A stretch of DNA of 64,000 nucleotides from JASGDN01 sp049841275 (lineage in GTDB: Bacteria; Chloroflexota; Chloroflexia; Thermomicrobiales; UBA6265). Position 1 is the first letter of the stretch. Each line of letters opens with the position of its first letter. Made by a program: the position numbers and the translations under genes. The notes beneath the pieces were generated by a model, which had not been told where the DNA came from, did no database searches, and saw only the letters and a list, made by a program, of their open reading frames with translations. Location: contig JASGDN010000036.1 in NCBI GenBank assembly GCA_049841275.1, positions 15,916 through 79,915 of the forward strand, in the 5' to 3' direction. Shown piece after piece: positions 35,099 through 42,703 of this stretch.

Positions 35099-35341
35099 TT
35101 ACTCAGTCAACGCGATCTTCCGCGCACGTAGCCACCCCTTCAGCTGCTTCTCCCGAGCGATCGCATCACGGACATCCCCAAACTCTTCGACATGGACCAG
35201 GCGGTTTGTTCGATATTGCTTTGAGAACCCCTCGGACTGGCCGGTCTTGTGCTGCCAAATCCGCCGCTCAAGATTGTTGGTCATACCGATATAGATCGTC
35301 CGCGACGGGCTGGCAACGATGTAGACGTAGTAGGCGTTCAT
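35099..35341 (-). CDS. Small GIY-YIG endonuclease
   Basis: 80 aa from the ATG at 35341, with GAAGGG upstream (ATG at 35359 possible). The whole protein is one GIY-YIG domain: YYVYIVASPSRTIYIGMTNNLERRIWQHK carries the two signature strands (here VYI and IYIGM), the Arg after NNLE and the His of WQHK. The later VEEFGDVRDAIAREKQLKGW holds the catalytic Glu. This is the UPF0213/YhbQ-like group. Such proteins cut DNA, often near structured or repeated sequence. It lies inside a pair of 61-bp inverted repeats and stands next to a restriction-like operon. Confidence 0.9.
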   Translation of the reverse strand: MNAYYVYIVASPSRTIYIGMTNNLERRIWQHKTGQSEGFSKQYRTNRLVHVEEFGDVRDAIAREKQLKGWLRARKIALTE

Positions 35342-35387
35342 CGTGAGAGCCCTTCGCATTGGTGGAGCGTTGTTCATGCCAGCACCG

Positions 35388-35448
35388 GGTTCCGGCTCCG
35401 CCGGAGGCGCTTCGCGCGGGGGTCCTTCACTGCGTTCAGAATGACATG
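35388..35448 (-). repeat. 61-bp inverted repeat, right copy
   Basis: The reverse complement of the repeat at 34923-34983, with four substitutions. It lies 46 bases upstream of the GIY-YIG start, so the gene's promoter may lie inside it. Confidence 0.85.
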
Positions 35449-35558
35449 GGATGATGCGTGACGGCTGACCTCCGTATGGCCAGGTCGGGCTGGATCGTGC
35501 GTTCCGGGTGACGTACTGGGTTCGGCTGGGCAACGCCTCTGGATGCGACCTGAACGAT

Positions 35559-36053
35559 TCACGCATCCCACCGGTCGCGGGCCTCCGACGCCTTCCGCCG
35601 GAAGTATTCGTCGTCCTCGTCGTCGGACGTGACATCGACCTGAACCGTCCAGTTCGCGGTCCACCGCCAGGGATTGTCGCCAGACACCTGCGGCCCGCCC
35701 CACTCCCCCATCTCACGCTCGTCCTGCTCCGCCCATTCGACCATGCGGTCGAGGAACGGCTCCACGGGCGCGTCCGGATCGTGGAAGCGAAACCGGCCAA
35801 GCTCGGTCAGGAGGGTCGCGCCGGGGTCGAAGACCTCGCCCCGGAAGGCAGCCTTGCGCAGGCGTTCCAGCCGGGCATCGTCATCCGGCAATGCGCGCAC
35901 GAAGGCCGCGAGCGCCTCCAGCCCGTCGGCGGAGCGCCGGCTGCGCGCAGCGGCGTCCGGTCCGAGGCCCATCATGTCTTGGAACTCCCGTTCGCGCCGC
36001 CACGCCGCAATCGCGTCGATCCGCTCCGCAATGGCACTGCACACGTCCGTCAT
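35559..36053 (-). CDS. Small acidic protein, last gene of the McrBC-like operon
   Basis: 164 aa from the ATG at 36053 with GGAAGG upstream. It starts 19 bases after the McrB-type gene stop; a longer start at 36089 would overlap it by 17 bases. The protein is soluble, helical and acidic, with a Trp-rich middle (WGGPQVSGDNPWRWTANWTVQVDV) and acidic end (SDDEDDEYFRRKASEARDRWDA). No family is recognised. Its position suggests an accessory or regulatory subunit of the restriction system, or a separate downstream gene carried along with it. Confidence 0.6.
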   Translation of the reverse strand: MTDVCSAIAERIDAIAAWRREREFQDMMGLGPDAAARSRRSADGLEALAAFVRALPDDDARLERLRKAAFRGEVFDPGATLLTELGRFRFHDPDAPVEPFLDRMVEWAEQDEREMGEWGGPQVSGDNPWRWTANWTVQVDVTSDDEDDEYFRRKASEARDRWDA

Positions 36054-36072
36054 GACTCTGCTACCTTCCGCC

Positions 36073-38652
36073 TCATCCGAAGGACGCAAATCCGTCCACC
36101 GCGAGTGTATCCAGCATCCGCGCTACTCGGCGCGCCATGACCGGGAAGAATGCCCGGCCAGAACCGAGCAGATCGTGATCCTGGATCGTCCCCTCGCCCA
36201 CCGCGTCCCAGGCCGTTCGCACGGCCGCATGGGAAGGTTCGTCCGGATTCAGGCACCACGCAAGAAACTGCAGCAACGGACGTTCCAGTCGCGACACCGA
36301 TCCGGAGAACTTCGGCAGCACTTTCATCAGCACCGCAAGATCGAACGTTTCCTCCAAAGAGGCCTGTGGCACGACGGCCTTATACGCTCCAACGAACGCC
36401 GCAATCTCATCGAAGACGCGATAGCCGAACTGCATCTGCGACCGGGCAAGCAGGGTATTCAGGGCCTGGAGCCACGTCCGGATTTCCGGGTGCGCATCCA
36501 CGATTCCGGCAGTCTCGCCCTTGTCGATCCCGACGAACCGGCCACCGCGCGAGAAGGCATCCAGCAGGGCACGCCGCTCGTCATCGCCGATGACCGCCGG
36601 AACATCCCCAGTCCGGGTTGGTGGATAGTCAGTGAAATCCACCTCCGAAAGCTCGATGGTGAACGCGCGGTCCAGCACCTTCGGGCTGAACGAGTGCGTC
36701 GTCTCGTCCATATTGACGGTACCAACGATGTAGAGATTCGGTGGGAGATGGACGGTGGCGGGCGGAACGTCGGCATCGTCCTGATCCTCGGCAGGCTCCG
36801 GCCGTTCAATCCGGATCGCCTCGCGCGTCCAACCCTCGGCGTCACGCCCGGATTCGAGCACGCTCAGGAGGTCCGCGAAGTAGTACTCGACGTGGGCGAG
36901 GTTCATCTCGTCGAGAATGACGAACCAGGCGACGCGGTCATCGGTCGGTCCTCGGAAGTTCTCGGCGGCGCGCAGGACGAAGCGCAGGAACTCGGTCCAC
37001 TCGTACGATCCGAGGAGCGGATTGTGGTATCCGAGCAGCGCCCGGCTGTCCCGCCAGTCCGGCCGCACGGACAGGAACAGGTTATTGGGAAGGGCCAACT
37101 TGGGAGAGGTGGCCGCGATGTCGATTTCTCCGAGGCTCTCGACCAGAACTCTCGAGGAGTGAACTTTGAAGCCAACGACATCAGCCTCGTCATTCAGCTC
37201 AGGTTCAAGGTATAGGGAGCCACCTAGACCCACGTCCTTGAGCTGAGGACCCAGCACCTTGGTAAGGCCGAGATTCACCAATGGCGATCCAGGAGACATG
37301 TCTTTGATGTGACGGAGTGATCCTACTGCCTGGGTTCCATCGAAGTCGAGCCTGACCTGCCGCGTTTCTCCGACTTCCGGGATTCCAAAGCGTCCAATCT
37401 GCTTCGACGGCAGATAGAGCCGGTTGTGCCTCAAGGTGTAAGGCTTGAGCGTGACGCGGATCAGACCTTCTCCGTCTATCACCTGCGGCTCATCTGTTTC
37501 CAAGTTGGGTAGACAGCGCACGAAGGCTTGAGCCAGCTTGCTCTTCCCAGTGCCACTGATGCCAGAGAGGATCACGAACCCCTTCGTCTGGAGCGCGGCA
37601 TAGAAGGTCGCCAGCTGCCGGTCGGTGTACGTCAGCCCCTGACCCCGCACGCTCCGTCGCATGACATCAAGGGCGTTGGTCGGCGCACCCTCGTTGTGGA
37701 CAACCTTCTTGCCCACGATCTCCGCGAACTGTGCCTCTGTGAGCTGGAGGATGGTTGCCTGGCGGCTGAGAAGGGAAGCAGTACTTTCGCTGAGGTGATC
37801 GAGTTGTGTGCGATCGACACCGGTCCATTCCACCTGACGGCGGTGTCGATAGGGGAAGTCGTCGTCGACTAGCTTGTAGTCCCCAACGATAGTCCCAACG
37901 CCGTAGAGTTCGCCACGCGCTGTCGAGAGCACTCGATCACCGATTTGCATGCCGTGGATGAAATGCCAAAGCGCCAATGCCCCAGCAGGGGACACACCGG
38001 TCTCTCGACGAAGACCGGCGATAAACCCTTCTCGATCCGCTGGAAGGTCAGGAACATGACCGACTTCCTCCCATCCAATCGCGATGAACGAACCATCACG
38101 AAAGGTGGACCAGTCTCGATTGCCTCGCCCCGCCGAAACTTTCCAGTATCGAGTACTCGATTTCGCAGCGACACTGCCATCGTTCACATATGCCGGGGTT
38201 GGAAGCTCCTGACCGGACCGATCCTCAATCTCCTTCAGGGCAGCGGGATCGAACGATGCCGAACGACTTGACCGAGTTCGCACCGAGCGAGCCAACACCT
38301 CCACAACCTCTCGATGAGACTCCGCTACTTCTTGCCACTCCGTTTCGAACTCAAGATGCGGGACACTCACCCGGGCAAGGTCAATCCCGAAGCTATCGGT
38401 ACGTCGGAAGTCGTCTTTGACAACCTTGATGACGGGAGAACTCGGTGCAGGGGCCTTCAGCAGGATTTCCAGTCTCCCAGAACCGTCACGTTGATAGAGC
38501 CACGTCGTGTACTCACTGACGAACACAATCACGCGACCTTCGTAGAACTGAACCGACCACGAGTTCGGATTGATCTCATGGGCAATTCGGATCGACTCGG
38601 CCATCTGCCGATAGATTGCCATTCGTGCGTGTTCCAGCTTGGGGTCAATCAT
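36073..38652 (-). CDS. McrB-type AAA+ NTPase with EVE-like domain
   Basis: 859 aa. Residues 1-150 are a domain shared with the gene upstream (AIYRQMAESIRIAHEINPNSW). Residues about 168-290 look like an EVE/PUA-type base-recognition domain (YWKVSAGRGNRDWSTFRDGSFIAIGW, then GDRVLSTARGELYGVGTIVGDY). The AAA+ core has Walker A GISGTGKSK at 364-372, Walker B FVILDEMN at 577-584 and the McrB-type sensor region GTVNMDETTHSFSPKVLDRAF at 644-664. About 130 residues between Walker A and Walker B are extra compared with E. coli McrB. McrB proteins use GTP to drive a McrC nuclease along modified DNA. The nuclease partner lies two genes upstream. GC content falls across the N-terminal half, consistent with transfer. 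Confidence 0.88.
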   Translation of the reverse strand: MIDPKLEHARMAIYRQMAESIRIAHEINPNSWSVQFYEGRVIVFVSEYTTWLYQRDGSGRLEILLKAPAPSSPVIKVVKDDFRRTDSFGIDLARVSVPHLEFETEWQEVAESHREVVEVLARSVRTRSSRSASFDPAALKEIEDRSGQELPTPAYVNDGSVAAKSSTRYWKVSAGRGNRDWSTFRDGSFIAIGWEEVGHVPDLPADREGFIAGLRRETGVSPAGALALWHFIHGMQIGDRVLSTARGELYGVGTIVGDYKLVDDDFPYRHRRQVEWTGVDRTQLDHLSESTASLLSRQATILQLTEAQFAEIVGKKVVHNEGAPTNALDVMRRSVRGQGLTYTDRQLATFYAALQTKGFVILSGISGTGKSKLAQAFVRCLPNLETDEPQVIDGEGLIRVTLKPYTLRHNRLYLPSKQIGRFGIPEVGETRQVRLDFDGTQAVGSLRHIKDMSPGSPLVNLGLTKVLGPQLKDVGLGGSLYLEPELNDEADVVGFKVHSSRVLVESLGEIDIAATSPKLALPNNLFLSVRPDWRDSRALLGYHNPLLGSYEWTEFLRFVLRAAENFRGPTDDRVAWFVILDEMNLAHVEYYFADLLSVLESGRDAEGWTREAIRIERPEPAEDQDDADVPPATVHLPPNLYIVGTVNMDETTHSFSPKVLDRAFTIELSEVDFTDYPPTRTGDVPAVIGDDERRALLDAFSRGGRFVGIDKGETAGIVDAHPEIRTWLQALNTLLARSQMQFGYRVFDEIAAFVGAYKAVVPQASLEETFDLAVLMKVLPKFSGSVSRLERPLLQFLAWCLNPDEPSHAAVRTAWDAVGEGTIQDHDLLGSGRAFFPVMARRVARMLDTLAVDGFASFG

Positions 38653-39622
38653 CGTTGCCTCGTATCACATCTCTCGCATACGCCGGAAGCCCGAGCGGCT
38701 CCCGTGCATGGACCGACAGCACGCCAAGCAAATCGGCGTCGAACTTGCGAGCCGTCTTTACTTGCGTCCGCACACCACTCGCTATGGTTTCCACCAGTAG
38801 TTCGTGCGCTTCGGCGAAGTCTTCGAGGAAGTCATAGATATCGTGTCCTCGCGCCCAGAACCACCCCGCCTGACCGTCAAGGACGGTATCGTCTATCCGT
38901 TGCTCGTCCCATCTTCTCGCGACGGGTTCCGGAACGTCGTCCAACCATACACACAACTCGATACGCCCGGGACGCTGTTTCCATTTCGCACAGGGAAGAT
39001 CCGCGATCGTCACCACAACCGATCGCTGGCTCCTGTAGAACGACCATGACCGATCGTTCGTTCGCTGCGCCAACGCGATGGTCGATGCCAGCCGATCGGC
39101 GACGATCCACGGCACACCGTCGAGCACCCCTTCGTCGAACGTCGGATCGTCGAGATACTCCGGCCTCGGAAGCGTCGCGCCAGCCAGGGCCTCGACTTCT
39201 CTCATGGCACGCTCATCGTACCGTCGCCAGTAGTTCGGTTTGCTTCTGGCAGCCGTCGAGATCGCACGGTGGTGCGATTCCCGGAGCGCCGGGAACTTCT
39301 TCACCATCTCCAATACCGGAATCCGAACCCGGTGAAAGTCGCGATGGATCTTGAAGTCCGTGTCCTCTACATCGAGATCGTCAATATCCGGAGTTGGGTC
39401 CTGAAGAATGAGGTCAACGTTCCCGGTCATGTCCTTGCGGGGCGAGAAGGAATAATAGGCGCCCACCAGCAGGATGACCTGCTTCTTCCAGTACATCACG
39501 AGCCACGAGTTCGGGTTGATGTCGTGCGCCAACCGGATCGACTCGGCCATCTGCTGGTAGACCGCCGTCCGCGCTCGATTCAGCGCCTCACTCGCCAACG
39601 GCACAGCCGCGACGTCGCTCAC
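38645..39622 (-). CDS. Protein sharing the N-terminal domain of the McrB-type gene
   Basis: 325 aa from a GTG at 39622 with GGGAGGAGC upstream. The first 60 residues (ARTAVYQQMAESIRLAHDINPNSWLVMYWKKQVILLVGAYYS) are plainly homologous to the start of the McrB-type protein. The middle has VRIPVLEMVKKFPALRESHHRAI, also parallel to that protein, and a second part with CVWLDDVPEPVARRWDEQ. No AAA+ or nuclease motif is present. The GTG overlaps the nuclease stop by 4 bp, and the gene overlaps the McrB start by 8 bp. It may be a target-recognition or adaptor subunit. The family is not recognised. Confidence 0.75.
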   Translation of the reverse strand: MSDVAAVPLASEALNRARTAVYQQMAESIRLAHDINPNSWLVMYWKKQVILLVGAYYSFSPRKDMTGNVDLILQDPTPDIDDLDVEDTDFKIHRDFHRVRIPVLEMVKKFPALRESHHRAISTAARSKPNYWRRYDERAMREVEALAGATLPRPEYLDDPTFDEGVLDGVPWIVADRLASTIALAQRTNDRSWSFYRSQRSVVVTIADLPCAKWKQRPGRIELCVWLDDVPEPVARRWDEQRIDDTVLDGQAGWFWARGHDIYDFLEDFAEAHELLVETIASGVRTQVKTARKFDADLLGVLSVHAREPLGLPAYARDVIRGNDD

Positions 39623-41223
39623 AATGCTCCTCCCATCACCAACGGAGACATCCCGATCTCGCTCACACCGCTCAACCCCTCGTTCAGGACAACATCCGCG
39701 ACCGTCGTGGGGGCTATCGTCCCGGCAGCCGGCCGGAACGTCGCACTCGTCCCCGGATAGAGCACCACCGCTGCCCGCACCCCGAGCGCATCTCGATACG
39801 CGTGCATCTTCACCAGGTCGTCGTCCTTCGGATCGTACGACACCCCAGCCGGAAGTTCCCCATCCTCCAGGACCGCCGGGGAGGTCGAGGCCACCATCCG
39901 GAATTTCGCGTCGAAGGCGACGCGCACGCCCTCCGCCGGTATCCACACGTAGTCTGGCCGCAATCGCACGCCGGAATACCCTCGCTCCGACCAGTTGTAG
40001 ACCAGCGTTCCCGCCGTCCCGAACCGGCATGCGAACCGATGCCGCAGGCCATCAACCCCATCGCCGACCGCGTCCATCGTCCCCGGCAGATCGAGCGCCG
40101 CGCCGATCCGGTCCGCCAGTTCGAAGAAGACCCAGTATTCGTAGAGCGTCGCGATATCCCGGATGTCGATCGCATGCTCGAGCCGGTCGAACAGCGGTTG
40201 CCGCGCCCGCTGGAACGCGAACCAGAGGCGGGTCAGCTCGCGATAACCATCCCGCCGCTGCAACACCCGAGACTCCGCCGGAATGCGCACCAGCGGTCCG
40301 ACTTCGGTAAACTGGCGATCCCGCACAAACGCCCGCAACGCGCCACGCAGGGCAGCCAGACGGATGCGGTCTGCCTCCGGAACCCGCCCGTACCAGGTGG
40401 CCTCCGGAATCGAGTCCGCCCAATCCAGCATTCGCCGCGCAACGTCGAGCACGAAGCGATTCTCCGGCACGTCCAGCGTCTCGATCGGACGCCGCTGGCG
40501 CACGCGCTCGGGACGGAGCCGGTGAGCAATCCTCTGCTCGGAAAGGTCATTGTGCGTCGCACCCCGCAACACGCTCAGCATCGCGTCGAGATCGATGTCG
40601 GACGCCTCGACCAGCCGCACATCCTCATACACCTCATGCAGGCGCCGAAGCGGGCGGTGCGCGATCGCCTGCATGGCGCGCATCAGATCCTGCCCGTAGC
40701 GACGAAAGAAGTGATAGGCAAACAGGAGATTCGGCGGACGCCGCGCTTCCCGCACCAGGCGGCCGGTCGGCGCAGCGACCTGGAACGGCATCGGCATCTG
40801 GCGCGCGAAGAGGTCGAGCAGCAGGCCATCGGTGAAGGCCAGCGACTCAAGCGGCGTTGCAAACTTCTCGGCGATCACCTCGACCGCCATCCCCGGTCCA
40901 AGGTGGCGACCAGCCTTCATCGGCTGAATCCGGGCAAACCCAAGCTGGTTCTCAAATCGCACTTCGAACACGTCGTGACCGGCGATCAGCGGCCCGATGC
41001 GTGTCGAACCGACGACGAGCTCATCCGCACCTGCGACGGTCACACGATAGGTCGCCCACTCGTGGAGGAAGCAAGCTGGTCGATGGGGAAGTCCATGATA
41101 CGCCGCGAGCGCCGCCGCAACGTGCGCTTCGGAGAATGCATTCGCTCGGTCCCAGCGGACGATCGTTATCGCTCCCGGCAGAGGATGGGCGCCGTCGTCC
41201 ACGACCGAGAAACCGGCTTCCAT
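39619..41223 (-). CDS. DUF2357/DUF524-type PD-(D/E)XK nuclease, McrC-like
   Basis: 534 aa from the ATG at 41223 with GAGGAA upstream. An N-terminal beta-rich region of about 150 residues (FEVRFENQLGFARIQP) precedes a helical middle that matches DUF2357 (LSVLRGATHNDLSEQRIAHRLRPERVRQRRPIETLDVPENRFVLDVARRML). The C-terminus is a restriction-endonuclease fold: acidic helix DIATLYEYWVFFELA, RPDYVWIP with the catalytic Asp, VAFDAKFRM as the DxK motif, and DDLVKMHAYRDAL. This architecture is the one found as the nuclease partner of McrB-like NTPases in type IV restriction. It overlaps the next gene by 4 bp. Confidence 0.88.
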   Translation of the reverse strand: MEAGFSVVDDGAHPLPGAITIVRWDRANAFSEAHVAAALAAYHGLPHRPACFLHEWATYRVTVAGADELVVGSTRIGPLIAGHDVFEVRFENQLGFARIQPMKAGRHLGPGMAVEVIAEKFATPLESLAFTDGLLLDLFARQMPMPFQVAAPTGRLVREARRPPNLLFAYHFFRRYGQDLMRAMQAIAHRPLRRLHEVYEDVRLVEASDIDLDAMLSVLRGATHNDLSEQRIAHRLRPERVRQRRPIETLDVPENRFVLDVARRMLDWADSIPEATWYGRVPEADRIRLAALRGALRAFVRDRQFTEVGPLVRIPAESRVLQRRDGYRELTRLWFAFQRARQPLFDRLEHAIDIRDIATLYEYWVFFELADRIGAALDLPGTMDAVGDGVDGLRHRFACRFGTAGTLVYNWSERGYSGVRLRPDYVWIPAEGVRVAFDAKFRMVASTSPAVLEDGELPAGVSYDPKDDDLVKMHAYRDALGVRAAVVLYPGTSATFRPAAGTIAPTTVADVVLNEGLSGVSEIGMSPLVMGGAL

Positions 41224-41230
41224 GCGTTCC

Positions 41231-41731
41231 TCAGAAGAGTTGCGCGACAAGCAACGCGATCAGCCCCAGCACGACGAGGATGCTGACGATCACCTGCCAG
41301 CGTCTCCCGATCGGAAAGCCCGCCGACGCAGGGGAAGCCTCCTCGCTCACTGCCGGGCCGGCGTGCGCGATCGCGGGAAGAGCCACCTGCGCGCGCAACT
41401 CCTTCGGAGAGGCCATCCGCTGCTGCTGGTCCCGCTCCAGCTCCACGGCCAGAACGTAGTCGCTCAGTTGAGCGGGATCTGCCTCCGTCCAGCCCAGGTC
41501 GAAGGGCGACCACCGGTTGTCCAGCTTGATGATCGTCTGCAAGGACGCCGACTCATCCTGCTCCGCCGCCTGCAACGCCAGATCGTACGAACGCTGGTCG
41601 CGGCGAAGATCGTCGGCAAGGTCGCGGCGCACGCTCTCCACGTCCCGGCCCTGATAGACCGGATGCCAGGCGAAGAACGCACGCGTCCCTCCGGATGGGG
41701 TGGCCGAAGGCGATGAAAGGTGATCCGTCAC
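41231..41731 (-). CDS. Tail-anchored protein, first gene of the McrBC-like operon
   Basis: 166 aa from a GTG at 41731 with AGGAG five bases upstream. Residues 20-120 are soluble and charged with helices (DVESVRRDLADDLRRDQRSYDLALQAAEQDES). The C-terminus is a single TM helix (WQVIVSILVVLGLIALLVAQLF) with only a two-residue tail. It ends 7 bases before the nuclease start, so it belongs to the same transcript. A membrane-anchored partner is not part of classical McrBC. It may place the complex at the membrane or be an unrelated passenger. No family is recognised. Confidence 0.65.
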   Translation of the reverse strand: MTDHLSSPSATPSGGTRAFFAWHPVYQGRDVESVRRDLADDLRRDQRSYDLALQAAEQDESASLQTIIKLDNRWSPFDLGWTEADPAQLSDYVLAVELERDQQQRMASPKELRAQVALPAIAHAGPAVSEEASPASAGFPIGRRWQVIVSILVVLGLIALLVAQLF

Positions 41732-41850
41732 AAGGGCTCCTGATGGGAGCGGCCGCGCCAAGACGGCTGCTCATCCGCGTATGGCGAACGGGTGGCTCGT
41801 ATGCGCCAATGGTACGCGATTCACGGCCGCCATCAGGAGGCCGGCCCGCC

Positions 41851-42168
41851 CTACACCCGTTCGATGGACGTACCGCCCATGATCCCCCAGGATGTCGCCC
41901 GGACCGTCCGTCCATCGAACTCCTCCGGCGCGCCGTTGTCGCTCCGGCCTCCGATCAGCCGGATGCCCTCGACCTCGACGCGAACGCCGCGCGGGACCTT
42001 CAGGTGCACTCCACCCAGACCGGAGACGAGCTGGATCGAGATCGTTGGACTCGAGAACGTCGCCTGCGTGAGATCGAGGTTGATCCCGCCCAGCAGGGAG
42101 ATACGCGTCTCCGGATTCCCGGCAACAGGACCCGACGCCATCGTGCCCGTTGGCTGTGGCGATGTCAC
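41851..42168 (-). CDS. LiaF C-terminal-like (cell-wall-active response) protein
   Basis: 105 aa from the GTG at 42168, which overlaps the DUF1707 stop by 4 bp (GTGA). The conserved part is ETRISLLGGINLDLTQATFSSPTISIQLVSGLGGVHLKVPRGVRVEVEG, ending RATSWGIMGG. This is the right-handed beta-helix-like domain found at the C-terminus of LiaF/YvqF proteins. Usually it follows a DUF1707 domain in one chain; here the two are separate, coupled genes. Likely role: cell-envelope stress response. No TM segment is present. Confidence 0.8.
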   Translation of the reverse strand: MTSPQPTGTMASGPVAGNPETRISLLGGINLDLTQATFSSPTISIQLVSGLGGVHLKVPRGVRVEVEGIRLIGGRSDNGAPEEFDGRTVRATSWGIMGGTSIERV

Positions 42169-42365
42169 CCCATCATCCGGGAGAGATCGGCAGCCAACGC
42201 CGCAAGCTGGCCGCGCGTGGAATCGTCCGTGATCGTATGGAGCCGCTCGAAGAGCTCGTCCGACGAGATTCGTCCTTCCGCCTGGGCGCGCGTCAGCCGG
42301 TCCGCCGTCGCCTCCCGTTCCGCGAGTGACGATCGAATGGCAGCCCCACCTTGTTGGTCGTTCAT
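42165..42365 (-). CDS. DUF1707 (SHOCT-like) small protein
   Basis: 66 aa from the ATG at 42365. It consists of one DUF1707 domain: IRSSLAEREATADRLTRAQAEGRISSDELFERLHTI, where the pattern of REx-RL-A-GRI--EF-ER is typical. DUF1707 usually sits at the N-terminus of LiaF-like envelope-stress proteins. Its stop overlaps the GTG of the LiaF-C-like gene, so the two products are made together and could be the halves of a split protein. Confidence 0.82.
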   Translation of the reverse strand: MNDQQGGAAIRSSLAEREATADRLTRAQAEGRISSDELFERLHTITDDSTRGQLAALAADLSRMMG

Positions 42366-42703
42366 GCTGTGCCCCTTCCTGCGATTCCCGGTGTATCCGC
42401 ACCACCACGCGAGACCACCATAGCGGCAGCGCAACATGACCCGAAGTGACGGCGATGCCTGTTCAGTCATGACGAATGTCACGGTTGCGCGGGCTCAGAA
42501 CCGGTCCGCCGGACGATATACGGCTGGCATTCGGGAACAGCACGGCGAGCACCTCCGCCGCACCAGACCGCCATATGTAGGGCCGACACGAGGTCGGCCC
42601 GGTCTCGACGTTACGCAAGTCAGGCCAGGAGATGCACTGATGCCGGGTCCGCCGCGACAATTCGCGGCAGACCCGGCACATCCTGCACCCTCTTCGTTCC
42701 TCG
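42366..42703. other. Gene-free stretch between envelope genes and malic enzyme
   Basis: 338 bases without a gene. It contains the malic enzyme terminator (42641-42678) and a second hairpin, GGGCCGAC-ACGAG-GTCGGCCC, at about 42580-42601. Nothing else was recognised. Confidence 0.5.
42641..42678 (-). terminator. Malic enzyme terminator
   Basis: A 17-position stem (42641-42657 with 42662-42678, one C-A mismatch) with loop CAAT, about 25 bases after the stop. Confidence 0.75.

Larger units (their letters stand above)
34923..35448. mobile_element. Putative GIY-YIG nuclease element bounded by inverted repeats
   Basis: A 526-bp unit: one small GIY-YIG endonuclease gene enclosed by two 61-bp inverted repeats. 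No target-site duplication or transposase was identified. Whether the unit moves is inference from the arrangement, which resembles short nuclease-linked repeats rather than a classical insertion sequence. Confidence 0.45.

Noticed and set aside
36073..38652. Interpretation of the AAA+ gene as a MoxR or dynein-like ATPase
   Set aside because: The NMDETTHSFSPKVLDRAF segment, EVE-like domain and DUF2357 nuclease partner fit McrB better.
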